Positions 8,245 to 15,978 of a stretch of 64,000 bases of DNA are shown piece after piece (position 1 is the stretch's first letter; each line of letters opens with the position of its first letter). Source of the stretch: Sulfobacillus acidophilus DSM 10332 (GTDB lineage Bacteria > Bacillota > Sulfobacillia > Sulfobacillales > Sulfobacillaceae); contig CP003179.1 of NCBI GenBank assembly GCA_000237975.1, positions 868,001 through 932,000 on the forward strand, written 5' to 3'. Position numbers and translations under genes: made by a program. Under the pieces are notes generated by a model. The model saw only the letters and a list, made by a program, of their open reading frames with translations, was not told the origin of the DNA and searched no databases.

Positions 8245-8264
8245 TACCAATAATTACAAATTAC

Positions 8265-8356
8265 ATGTCGTTCAAGGCACAACATCCGAAAGGGTGTGTC
8301 GCAAAGCCAGAGGGTCTAAGCCCTGAAGGGGGTATGACAGCCGTGCTGCCGACGAA
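8265..8356 (+). promoter_or_regulatory. c-di-GMP-I (GEMM-I) riboswitch
   Basis: The RNA fits the GEMM-I aptamer. AAGGCACAAC leads into a stem capped by a GAAA tetraloop (8288-8291). The returning strand contains GTCGCAAAGCC, matching the invariant GCAAAGCC. The tetraloop receptor is TCTAAG (8315-8320) opposite TATGA (8333-8337), a U-A change of the usual CCUAAG/UAUGG pair that keeps the pairing. The closing segment CAGCCGTGCTGCC and a 4-bp P1 (GTCG 8267-8270 with CGAC 8350-8353) complete it. A promoter sits just upstream. There is no T-run after it, so control is probably translational or the platform is unusual. Confidence 0.88.
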
Positions 8357-8369
8357 GTCGTCCACATCC

Positions 8370-9035
8370 GTGTCTTTGCACGCAGTAGAAACGGTTTATC
8401 GCCGTGGAATCTACTTACGTGCGGTGACCGGATTGTTTGTCCTGTGGGTATGGCATACCTTCCCCCGACTCGGATGGCGGGATGCCTGGTTGGTGGGGGT
8501 GGGTATCCTCGGGACCGATATGATGGCGTGGGGGGTCCGACGGTGGGTACCTTTTGCCTGGCTATTATGGGGTACGGTGCTGGCGGATGCCATAATGGGG
8601 TTTGGGGCGGTCTGGGCCTTTAGCGCGAGTCCGACCACCAATGCCCCCGCCCTTCTGACATTAGTGCCGTTAGAAATCCTGGCGTACCGGCGACAATGGC
8701 GTCATATGCTGGGCGCTTGGGGGTATCTTTTGATGGCCGGTATCGGATTTTTTTTGTTACCGGCCCCAACTGGCCGCGGAGCCATATTGCCCTTAACCCG
8801 TGTGGTGTTTTGGGTGGTGGCGGACGGCCTTTTACTGGGCGGAGTGACCGTTCTATTGGGAATATCCTACCCGGGACGCCCATCAGGCGGATCCCGGCTG
8901 ACTCCCCGAGAGCAAGAAGTTTTTCGACTTGCCCGAACCGGGCTGACGGCCAACGAAATCGCGGAAAAGCTCCATATCGAAGTGAGTACGGTGAAAACCC
9001 ATTTACATCATATCCATCAAAAATTAGGCCATTGA
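8370..9035 (+). CDS. membrane-bound LuxR-type HTH protein under c-di-GMP riboswitch (221 aa)
   Basis: About five hydrophobic segments (residues 15-150) precede a C-terminal LuxR-type HTH (LTPREQEVFRLARTGLTANEIA, then EVSTVKTHLHHIHQKLG). The protein stops right at the end of the recognition helix. It probably acts as a membrane-tethered transcription factor. The reading frame is open from 8265, but 8265-8356 is a riboswitch aptamer, so those codons should not be coding. The first in-frame start beyond it is GTG 8370, although its ribosome site is weak. ATG 8334, inside the aptamer, is the alternative. The gene is probably regulated by c-di-GMP. Confidence 0.72.
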   Translation: MSLHAVETVYRRGIYLRAVTGLFVLWVWHTFPRLGWRDAWLVGVGILGTDMMAWGVRRWVPFAWLLWGTVLADAIMGFGAVWAFSASPTTNAPALLTLVPLEILAYRRQWRHMLGAWGYLLMAGIGFFLLPAPTGRGAILPLTRVVFWVVADGLLLGGVTVLLGISYPGRPSGGSRLTPREQEVFRLARTGLTANEIAEKLHIEVSTVKTHLHHIHQKLGH

Positions 9036-9153
9036 TTTTTGGTTTTACATCGGATGGAGAGGCAAAGTTGCGAAAAATCCACCTTCCTCAACCATAAGAC
9101 CCGGCCATTTAATGGAGAAAAGCCGTTGATGCGGGCAACGGGGAGGAATGGGG

Positions 9154-9513
9154 ATGCTGTGGCATGATCTGGACACCCTGAGCGGGTTAGTGGCCGTCAC
9201 CACCGCCTTACGCCGTGAATTGCAACGCTATTGTCCCGGCATCCGCGGACGTTGGGGGACGATCGCGGTGGCGGAGGCCGTCGTCGTGGGAACTCGGCTG
9301 GTTGGGGGGAGTACGGCGCCCTTGGTTTCACTCGGTCTTTTTGGGCTTTTTGTCGCCTGGCTCGTCCGAGAAGCAACCCCCGAGAATCCGTCATGCGATC
9401 ACGGCCCTGGGGTCACAGAGGAGATGGGCCATTTGGGGGCTAATAACCCCTGGTGGAGCGATGGGCCGCTGTCATATACGGACGGGGATCAATCGTCAGA
9501 CCGGAAATTTTAG
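9154..9513 (+). CDS. small hypothetical protein with one membrane segment (119 aa)
   Basis: Unrecognised. A hydrophobic stretch at about residues 48-70 (APLVSLGLFGLFVAWLV) is the only clear feature; the tail is hydrophilic and acidic. ATG 9154 has GGGGAGG seven bases upstream and is preferred over ATG 9148. It follows the LuxR-type gene by 118 bases on the same strand and may be a target or partner of that protein. Confidence 0.5.
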   Translation: MLWHDLDTLSGLVAVTTALRRELQRYCPGIRGRWGTIAVAEAVVVGTRLVGGSTAPLVSLGLFGLFVAWLVREATPENPSCDHGPGVTEEMGHLGANNPWWSDGPLSYTDGDQSSDRKF

Positions 9514-9577
9514 GATATACTAGCGGAGGCGATAAACCAATTGTATGAACTTAATGCATAACTGAGAGGATTATACA

Positions 9578-11338
9578 ATGCGAGTATTCGCGGATCTCGG
9601 CTGGTTTTTTCGTGCCCATTGGGTTCGCTATGCGGTTGGTATTATCTTATTGTTTTTGGTCGAAGTGCTGCAGCTGATTCCGCCCTGGCTCATTGGGCAA
9701 GTGGTCAACCGGTTTGTCACCCGCCATTACACGGCGACGTACCTTTGGCGGGTATTGGCGGTGATTTTGCTCGCCCAATTGCTGTCGTACGGTTTACGAT
9801 ACGGGTGGCGACTGATGTTGTACGGCGGGTCGCTGGAGCTGGCCAGCGAGCTCCGTCGCCGTCTTTATCGTCACTTTACGGAACTCTCGCCGGTGTTCTA
9901 TCAACAACATCGGATCGGGGATTTGATGGCCCATAGCACCAACGACGTCCAAGCCGTGCAAGAAACGGCGGGGGACGGTGTCTTGACCCTCGCGGACTCG
10001 GTCTTAACCGCCGCTGTCGTAGTGGCCACCATGGCCACCCGCATCAACGGATTTTTAACCCTGGTCGCGCTGTTGCCGCTGCCGGTTATGGCCTACGTGG
10101 TCACGCGGTACGGGCATTGGCTTCATGATCGGTTTATGAAAGCGCAAGCGGCTTTTTCTGATTTAAACGACCGGGTCCAAGAAATCATTTCGGGGATCCG
10201 GGTGGTGCGGGCGTTTGGCCAAGAAACGTGGGAAAAACAAGAATTTCGGGATCTCTCCGAACAGGTGATGGTCAAAAATATTGCCGTGTCCCAGATTGAC
10301 GCGCTTTTCGATCCCACGGTTTCCGTGATTGTCGGCTTGTCTTACTTCTTAGCGTTGGCGATCGGCGGGTGGATGGTGATTCATCGGACGCTCAATATCG
10401 GGCAACTGACGACATTTACCCTCTACTTGGGAGAATTAATCTGGCCCATGATGGCTTTTGGCTTTTTATTCAATATCGTGGAACGGGGACGGGCCTCTTA
10501 TGAAAGAATCCAACGCTTGTTAACGGAAAAGCCTGCGATTCATGATCGGCCGGGTGCCGTGGATACTCTTTCTCCCGGTCCGATTCACTATGGGATTCCG
10601 ACCTTCTCCTATCCCGGGGCGGATCATCCGGTGCTGCAAGATGTCATCTTAGATATTCCTGCCGGGGCTTTTGTGGGCATTTTAGGCCGCACGGGTTCCG
10701 GAAAATCGACGCTCCTCCGCCTTTTGTTGCGGGAATTTGACTTGACCGCAGGCGATATCACCATTGCCGGGACCTCAATCTATCAGGTGACTCTGCGTGC
10801 CCTGCGTGCCCAGTTGGCCTACGTGCCGCAAGATCACGTAATCTTTTCCGCTACCGTACGGGAAAATATCGCTTTTGGCCATCCTCAGGCGTCGTTTGAC
10901 GAGATTGTCCGGGTGAGCCGACTGGCGGAAATCGATGAGGATATCCGGCGATTTCCGGAAGGGTATGACACGCTGGTGGGTGAACGGGGGGTGACGTTAT
11001 CGGGGGGGCAACAACAGCGCCTGTCGATTGCCCGAGCCTTGCTGCGTCCAGCCGCCATTTTGGTGTTAGACGACGCCTTGTCGGCCGTCGATGTCCAAAC
11101 GGAGGCGCGGATATTGGAGAACCTTCGGCACGCGACCCAAGATCGCACCCTCCTTTTGGCGACGCACCGCGTAAAAGCGGTTGAAAACGCCGATTTGGTG
11201 ATTGTGTTAGACGACGGGCGGGTGGTCGAAACCGGCTCGCCGTCGACGCTCTTGGCGCGCGCAAGCTTATTTTCGAAGATGTGGCAGCGGCAACAACTGG
11301 TGGGGGTTACGAAAGGGGAGGATGCCCCGTGGCGTTAG
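9578..11338 (+). CDS. ABC exporter half-transporter with degenerate catalytic site (YheI/BmrC-like, 586 aa)
   Basis: Six-helix type IV exporter domain (residues 1-320) fused to a nucleotide-binding domain. Walker A is GRTGSGKSTLL near 370, signature LSGGQQQR near 474, Walker B ILVLDDALSAVD near 494, and the switch histidine is in ATHR. The residue after Walker B is Asp instead of the catalytic Glu, as in the BmrC/TM287 half of heterodimeric multidrug exporters. It overlaps the next gene by ten bases, and that gene supplies the partner half. The substrate is unknown; drugs, lipids or peptides are all possible. Confidence 0.9.
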   Translation: MRVFADLGWFFRAHWVRYAVGIILLFLVEVLQLIPPWLIGQVVNRFVTRHYTATYLWRVLAVILLAQLLSYGLRYGWRLMLYGGSLELASELRRRLYRHFTELSPVFYQQHRIGDLMAHSTNDVQAVQETAGDGVLTLADSVLTAAVVVATMATRINGFLTLVALLPLPVMAYVVTRYGHWLHDRFMKAQAAFSDLNDRVQEIISGIRVVRAFGQETWEKQEFRDLSEQVMVKNIAVSQIDALFDPTVSVIVGLSYFLALAIGGWMVIHRTLNIGQLTTFTLYLGELIWPMMAFGFLFNIVERGRASYERIQRLLTEKPAIHDRPGAVDTLSPGPIHYGIPTFSYPGADHPVLQDVILDIPAGAFVGILGRTGSGKSTLLRLLLREFDLTAGDITIAGTSIYQVTLRALRAQLAYVPQDHVIFSATVRENIAFGHPQASFDEIVRVSRLAEIDEDIRRFPEGYDTLVGERGVTLSGGQQQRLSIARALLRPAAILVLDDALSAVDVQTEARILENLRHATQDRTLLLATHRVKAVENADLVIVLDDGRVVETGSPSTLLARASLFSKMWQRQQLVGVTKGEDAPWR

Positions 11339-13098
11339 GGGTCTTGAGCACCTCGGCCGCCCCGTCTCAGCCGGTATTACGCCGGTTGTTACGGTATTTA
11401 CGGCCGTTTCGGCGGACTTTGGCGATCGCCCTCGGGTTATTGCTGCTGGCGACCTTGACCGATGTCGCCCAGCCCTTTGTGATCAAAACTTTTATTAATC
11501 GCGACTTAATCCCGCGTCACTTTGCTTTCGCCGACCTTTGGCTTTTGGGTGTCGGCTATTTAGGCCTCATTATCGCCTCGGCCGGGCTGAATGTGGGCCA
11601 ACTCTTTTTGTTTCAGCAAGTCGCTTTGGCCATTGTCAGACAACTGAGGGAAGACGTATTTCAGCACGTCCTGGATTTATCCATGCCGGTATTAGACCGT
11701 ACGCCGGTCGGGGTCTTGGTGTCTCGCATCACCAACGATACCGAAGCGATTTTGCAAATGTTCATGACGGTGCTGTCCACAGTGGTCCAAAACGTGACGG
11801 TACTCCTCGGCATACTGGCGGCGATGCTCTGGCTGGATCGCCGTCTGGGGCTGGAGTTTATCCTCGTGTTACCGATCGTGGGCGCGATTATTGCGGTCTA
11901 TCGGCGGGTCAGCGGACCGGTATTCCATCAAGCCCGCGAATATTTAGCACGCCTAAATGCTCTTTTAAACGAGTCGTTAGCCGGCATGGCATTGATCCAA
12001 GCGATGGGTCAGGAAGGGCGGATGCGGGATTCCTTTCACGCGATTAATGAGGCTTACCGTCGGGCCCGTTTAAAAAACACCCGAATCAACGCGCTACTGT
12101 TACGGCCATTAATGGAGGTCATTTACACCCTTGCGATTATTTGGCTTTTAGCCAGTTTCGGCGTGCGAGGGCCCGGCGCAATCAATATTGGCATTCTCTA
12201 CGCGTTTTTGACCTATCTTGGACGGGTGTTCGAACCGATTAACGGTTTGATGCAGCGGCTGAACTTTTTTCAACAGGCCATGGTGTCGGCCGAGCGGGTG
12301 TTTGAATTGATGGATGAACCCGATACCCGCCCGCAAGCGATCGACGGGGATGGGCAGATCACCGCCGGCCATATCGAACTGGAACATATATGGTTTCGCT
12401 ACGGTGAGGGGCCTTTTATTTTGAAGGATATTTCCATGAACATACCGCCTGGCGCGACCGCCGCTATCGTCGGGCCTACCGGCAGCGGCAAATCGTCGTT
12501 GATGAATCTTTTGATGCGATTTTATCTGCCGACCGAGGGGGTCATCCGGATTGACGGCCAGCCTCTCGAACGATTTTCGGACCGTGAACTCCGGTCCAAG
12601 ATGACCTGGGTATTGCAAGACCCTTTTATCTTTGTCGGCGATATTTTGTTTAACATTCGCCTCGGTGACGATATCGGGGAGGCGGAAGCGGTCCAAGCGG
12701 CCCGGCTGGTTCAAGCCGATTCCTTCATTCGAGCCTTGCCGGAAGGCTATCATACGCCGTTAGGCGAACGCGGCGCCACCCTTTCGGCCGGGCAACGCCA
12801 GCTCCTGTCGTTCGCGCGGGCTATGGCACGCCAACCGGTGATTCTGATTTTGGATGAAGCCACCGCACACGTGGACAGCGAGACGGAATCGGCGATTCAA
12901 CAGGCGCTTAGGACCATGCGAAAGGGGCGTACGACCGTCATGATTGCCCATCGCCTATCGACCGTCGTCGATGCCGACATTATTTACGTTCTCCATCAGG
13001 GCGCGATCGTCGAACAAGGAACCCATGAATCCCTTATGGCACGTCAAGGTCGATATTATGCGATGTTTCAGAGTCAGGACAGCGGATTGCCGGATTAA
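11329..13098 (+). CDS. ABC exporter half-transporter, catalytic partner (YheH/BmrD-like, 589 aa)
   Basis: Exporter membrane domain plus nucleotide-binding domain: Walker A GPTGSGKSSLM near 382, signature LSAGQRQLL near 485 (Gly replaced by Ala), Walker B VILILDEATAHVD near 506 with the catalytic Glu present, and IAHRLST as switch. The asymmetry complements the upstream partner: LSGGQ plus Asp there, LSAGQ plus Glu here, as in BmrCD-type heterodimers. The frame is open from 11281, but GTG 11329 with GGGGAGG upstream is the likely start, overlapping the first gene by ten bases for translational coupling. Confidence 0.9.
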   Translation: MALGVLSTSAAPSQPVLRRLLRYLRPFRRTLAIALGLLLLATLTDVAQPFVIKTFINRDLIPRHFAFADLWLLGVGYLGLIIASAGLNVGQLFLFQQVALAIVRQLREDVFQHVLDLSMPVLDRTPVGVLVSRITNDTEAILQMFMTVLSTVVQNVTVLLGILAAMLWLDRRLGLEFILVLPIVGAIIAVYRRVSGPVFHQAREYLARLNALLNESLAGMALIQAMGQEGRMRDSFHAINEAYRRARLKNTRINALLLRPLMEVIYTLAIIWLLASFGVRGPGAINIGILYAFLTYLGRVFEPINGLMQRLNFFQQAMVSAERVFELMDEPDTRPQAIDGDGQITAGHIELEHIWFRYGEGPFILKDISMNIPPGATAAIVGPTGSGKSSLMNLLMRFYLPTEGVIRIDGQPLERFSDRELRSKMTWVLQDPFIFVGDILFNIRLGDDIGEAEAVQAARLVQADSFIRALPEGYHTPLGERGATLSAGQRQLLSFARAMARQPVILILDEATAHVDSETESAIQQALRTMRKGRTTVMIAHRLSTVVDADIIYVLHQGAIVEQGTHESLMARQGRYYAMFQSQDSGLPD

Positions 13099-13259
13099 CC
13101 CCGGCCTTCCTCCATCCCCATTCGGTAATCGACGGGGGACATCCCGGCATTGTCCCAGACAGGCAAGCTTATTGGGCAATGGATGTTTTCATGACGAAGA
13201 GACAACCGGTAGACGTCAAACTTCTCGTCCTTGCCCGAAAGGAGAAGATTAGGACATCT

Positions 13260-13928
13260 ATGAACGCGTCCTGGTTAACGCCGTGCGACGTTAAAGATAT
13301 TATGGCACCGGTTCGCGCCCACCCGATTCCTCAAAATGCTCGGGTCAATCGCGTCTACCGGGTGGACAATCCCGATTGCTCGGCACCTTTTAATGCCGTC
13401 GAAGAATATTGCATTGGCGCAATGCTTCATTGTGCTCCATGGACTCCGCAGTTTTTTAATGATTTTCGAGACCCGTCGGTTACGGAACAACTCACGCGTC
13501 TTTATGAGCTCACGAGCGAGGGGCGCGTGTGGTGGAAAGAGGACCTCATCATTGGCCTCGAAATTCATCGCTTTTCCGGGCAAGTGAATCAGACATTTTT
13601 GTCGTCGCTGATGCAGCACCAGGTGTCACCCGTGGTCGAGGAGTTGGTCTCCCCGCTATCGGCCTGGTTTCCCCCGCCATATAACGCCTATAAGGTGTCC
13701 GATCAGATTCCGTCTCGATTAATGTCTCACGACCTCCGGTCTATCTGTGATTTTTTGGAAAAAACCCAAGACGGGGCGGTCACTCTGCGTGTGGGACGGT
13801 GGGATTTACTTCATACCGACGCTCCCCCCCAAACTCTTCAGATGCTTCGCTCACGGTATCGAACGGTGGGCCTTTTAACGCATCCTTCGAGTGGCATTCC
13901 GATCGCGGTGAACGCCTTCAACGATTAG
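13260..13928 (+). CDS. hypothetical soluble protein (222 aa)
   Basis: I do not recognise a family. The protein is soluble, Pro- and aromatic-rich, with an Asn/Arg-rich N-terminus (NARVNRVYRVDNPDCSAPFNAVEEYCIGAML) and no obvious catalytic motif. Starts at 13179 and 13191 are possible; ATG 13260 has AGGA six bases upstream after an AAAGGAGAAG, so it is preferred. It stands alone between the ABC exporter and the oxidase cluster. Bases 13929-14179 behind it hold no gene; they contain only a 12-bp direct repeat (GACTCCGGGCCG at 13928 and 13971). Confidence 0.55.
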   Translation: MNASWLTPCDVKDIMAPVRAHPIPQNARVNRVYRVDNPDCSAPFNAVEEYCIGAMLHCAPWTPQFFNDFRDPSVTEQLTRLYELTSEGRVWWKEDLIIGLEIHRFSGQVNQTFLSSLMQHQVSPVVEELVSPLSAWFPPPYNAYKVSDQIPSRLMSHDLRSICDFLEKTQDGAVTLRVGRWDLLHTDAPPQTLQMLRSRYRTVGLLTHPSSGIPIAVNAFND

Positions 13929-14179
13929 ACTCCGGGCCGATTGCGTGCGGATTTCCCGTGGCTTTCATGGGACTCCGGGCCGCGAACCGGTGAGTCGGCG
14001 TCGCCTTTCGTCTCTCTTTGATCGCTCTTCAGACGACCGGCCCCTCCTGATTGTGAGGGCTGTCCGGGAGGATTTCGATTGACTAATGTGCGGGCCGAAA
14101 AGACTTGGGTGAATAGTCCTAGCCAACTTGGTAGATACCAAAAGCAACACCGACTGGCGATTAAGGAGGGAATCACCCA

Positions 14180-14509
14180 GTGGCTCGACGATACCTATTC
14201 ATGGGGCTAGCGGTTCTCACGGGGACTTTCTTTACCCTACCCGTGAGTGCTTTTGGTCCCGGCAGTCGCAGTCTGAGCGAGGCGGTTTTATGGGCGGATG
14301 AGGCGGCGCTTCACGCGGTCGGCGGCGGCCGGGTGACTACGCTCACGGTCGATGGACAAGGAGCGAAGGCCGTTTGGCAAGTGGGAGTCTCTCGGCAGGG
14401 AATGACCTATCACGTGCTGGTAAGCCGCCAAACGAATCAGGTATTGGCCGTTAAACCGGTCTTGCCATCACGAACGTCTCAATTCGTGGGAGGGCTCACG
14501 CGTGAGTGA
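14180..14509 (+). CDS. exported PepSY-like protein of the oxidase operon (109 aa)
   Basis: A signal peptide (MARRYLFMGLAVLTGTFFTLPVSA) is followed by a short domain resembling PepSY: an acidic helix, then GRVTTLTVDGQGAKAVWQVGVSRQGMTYHVLVSRQTNQVLAV, the beta-hairpin pattern of that family. The start is GTG with AAGGAGGG upstream. It overlaps the following cupredoxin gene by eight bases, so it is the first gene of the oxidase operon. A role in maturation of, or binding to, the exported copper protein is a guess from position. Confidence 0.65.
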   Translation: MARRYLFMGLAVLTGTFFTLPVSAFGPGSRSLSEAVLWADEAALHAVGGGRVTTLTVDGQGAKAVWQVGVSRQGMTYHVLVSRQTNQVLAVKPVLPSRTSQFVGGLTRE

Positions 14510-15140
14510 CGATGTCAAGCGCATTGATTCGGAAGCGGTCGAGCCTACTTGGAGCCGACGCCAATTGTTGTGGGGAGGCGGCGGTTTGTTGGTGGCCGGA
14601 GCGCTTAGCCTATTTGGTAAACCCCTGGTGGCCAATGCGGTCCGCGATATTTTCGGGTCTCCGGTTTTATCGGGGAAAATCCACCTGATGCAGTTTGATT
14701 ATTACTTTGTGCCCAACTATATGACTTGGCGGGTGGGGGATCACCTGGAGGTGATCTTGGAAAATCGCAGCACCACCCATTGGCATGAGTGGACGATGGG
14801 ACGCCAAGTGGATGAAGAAAATTTTCAAGCGTTTGGCTCGTTGCCGGCGGATGCCTGGCGCATTGATTTTTGGGATGGGGTAAAAGTCACCCTGAGCGAT
14901 CCGGTAAAAATTGACAACTTCGTGCCCAACAAGGCGATTGTGACCTATGTCGGGCCTAAAGCACCTTATCAAATCACCACCGGCGGGGATTTTAGTCCGA
15001 CCTTGCAGCCGGGAGGAAGTCTCCATTTGTCGTTTACCGTGCCCAATAAGCCGGGCATTTGGTATTACGGCTGCTTTGTGCAGGAATTCATTCACTACCG
15101 GACCGGGATGAGCGGCGTGGTAAATATTTTACCGGCTTAA
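14502..15140 (+). CDS. Tat-exported cupredoxin with CuA-like loop (212 aa)
   Basis: Likely extracytoplasmic copper electron carrier linked to the terminal oxidase. The N-terminus has a twin-arginine-like segment SRRQLLWGGGGLLVAG (from residue 18). The cupredoxin fold offers H93/H95 (THWHEW) and a C-terminal ligand loop with C191, E195, H198 and M203. This loop looks like the CuA loop of subunit II (C-x3-C-x3-H-x2-M) with the second Cys replaced by Glu and altered spacing, so it probably holds one copper, not two. Sulfocyanin-like or nitrosocyanin-like behaviour are alternatives. GTG 14502 has GGGAGG upstream. The subunit II gene follows after 17 bases. Confidence 0.72.
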   Translation: MSDDVKRIDSEAVEPTWSRRQLLWGGGGLLVAGALSLFGKPLVANAVRDIFGSPVLSGKIHLMQFDYYFVPNYMTWRVGDHLEVILENRSTTHWHEWTMGRQVDEENFQAFGSLPADAWRIDFWDGVKVTLSDPVKIDNFVPNKAIVTYVGPKAPYQITTGGDFSPTLQPGGSLHLSFTVPNKPGIWYYGCFVQEFIHYRTGMSGVVNILPA

Positions 15141-15157
15141 GGCAGAGGGGGGAGCCT

Positions 15158-15964
15158 ATGGAAGCGTTGGTCTTTGGAGCCATATGGATCATCGTCGTGA
15201 TCCTCGCCGAGATGGGATTTGATCAGATCAAAGCTCATTCGTTCTATTTTATTGTCACCCGGCAAGGCATGGAAACCCAAGGGGCGTTCAACTTTTTGTC
15301 CCAATTTCTCCTGGCCGTGTTTCTCTTCGTCGTGTTGTTTCTCATTTATACGCTCATCCGGTTTCGAGCACCGGATTTGGAACCGGTTAAAAGTCGCTAC
15401 CACCCGGTGTTTAACAAAGGGTTCATTGCATTTTGGGTCGGTCTCAGTTTTCTCCTGAACATCATGTTTTGGTTGCATCCCACCGCCTCGGATCTTGAGG
15501 TGATGTTTTCCCGGGATTTTCCGCAAAAAAACCGCCACGATTTAGTCGTGGATGTGACGGCGCGGCAATGGGAATGGATTTTCAGCTTGCCGCAATACGG
15601 GATTAAGCAAGCCGTCAATGCCCAAGGGCAGGACATGTTAGAACTGCCCGTCGGCCGCCGGGTGGAATTTCGGTTACGCTCATACGATCCTTTTCACGCC
15701 TACGACGTGGAGGCCGGTGTCATCCACGGATTTTGGGTACCGGCCTTTGGCATTAAAGAAGACGTGATTCCCGGCGAGACGCGGTACGAATATGTCACTC
15801 CGACCAGAATCGCCTCCTATCAAACCAATCCGATGGTGCGGGTGCAATGTTCCGAAGTCTGCGGTCCCGGGCACCCGTGGATGGAGGCGCCCCTGGCCAT
15901 TGTATCTCCCAAAGCTTTTCAACAGTGGGTCAAATACGAGCAAAAATTGCAGTTAGGCAGCTAG
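15158..15964 (+). CDS. coxB: cytochrome c oxidase subunit II (268 aa)
   Basis: Membrane-anchored electron-entry subunit of a haem-copper oxidase. Two or three N-terminal hydrophobic segments (up to residue 105) are followed by a cupredoxin domain holding the binuclear CuA site: H190 (VIHGFWVP), C231, E233, C235, H239 and M242 (CSEVCGPGHPWM). All ligands are intact. The aromatic electron-entry stretch is WEWIF. The frame is open from 15059, but the ATG at 15158 with GGGGGGAG upstream gives the normal N-terminus. No cytochrome c domain is fused at the C-terminus, unlike classical caa3 subunit II. Confidence 0.93.
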   Translation: MEALVFGAIWIIVVILAEMGFDQIKAHSFYFIVTRQGMETQGAFNFLSQFLLAVFLFVVLFLIYTLIRFRAPDLEPVKSRYHPVFNKGFIAFWVGLSFLLNIMFWLHPTASDLEVMFSRDFPQKNRHDLVVDVTARQWEWIFSLPQYGIKQAVNAQGQDMLELPVGRRVEFRLRSYDPFHAYDVEAGVIHGFWVPAFGIKEDVIPGETRYEYVTPTRIASYQTNPMVRVQCSEVCGPGHPWMEAPLAIVSPKAFQQWVKYEQKLQLGS

Positions 15965-15978
15965 GAGGATGACCCTTC

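Noticed and set aside
8265-8334. ATG 8265 or 8334 as start of the LuxR-type protein
   Set aside because: Both lie within the riboswitch aptamer; 8265 has no ribosome site, and the codons match conserved RNA positions instead of a protein family.
12148-12753. 201-residue minus-strand frame inside the second ABC gene
   Set aside because: Antisense shadow of a well supported nucleotide-binding domain.
13928-13982. 12-bp direct repeat GACTCCGGGCCG as an attachment site or insertion footprint
   Set aside because: Too short, GC-rich, with no integrase or transposase nearby.
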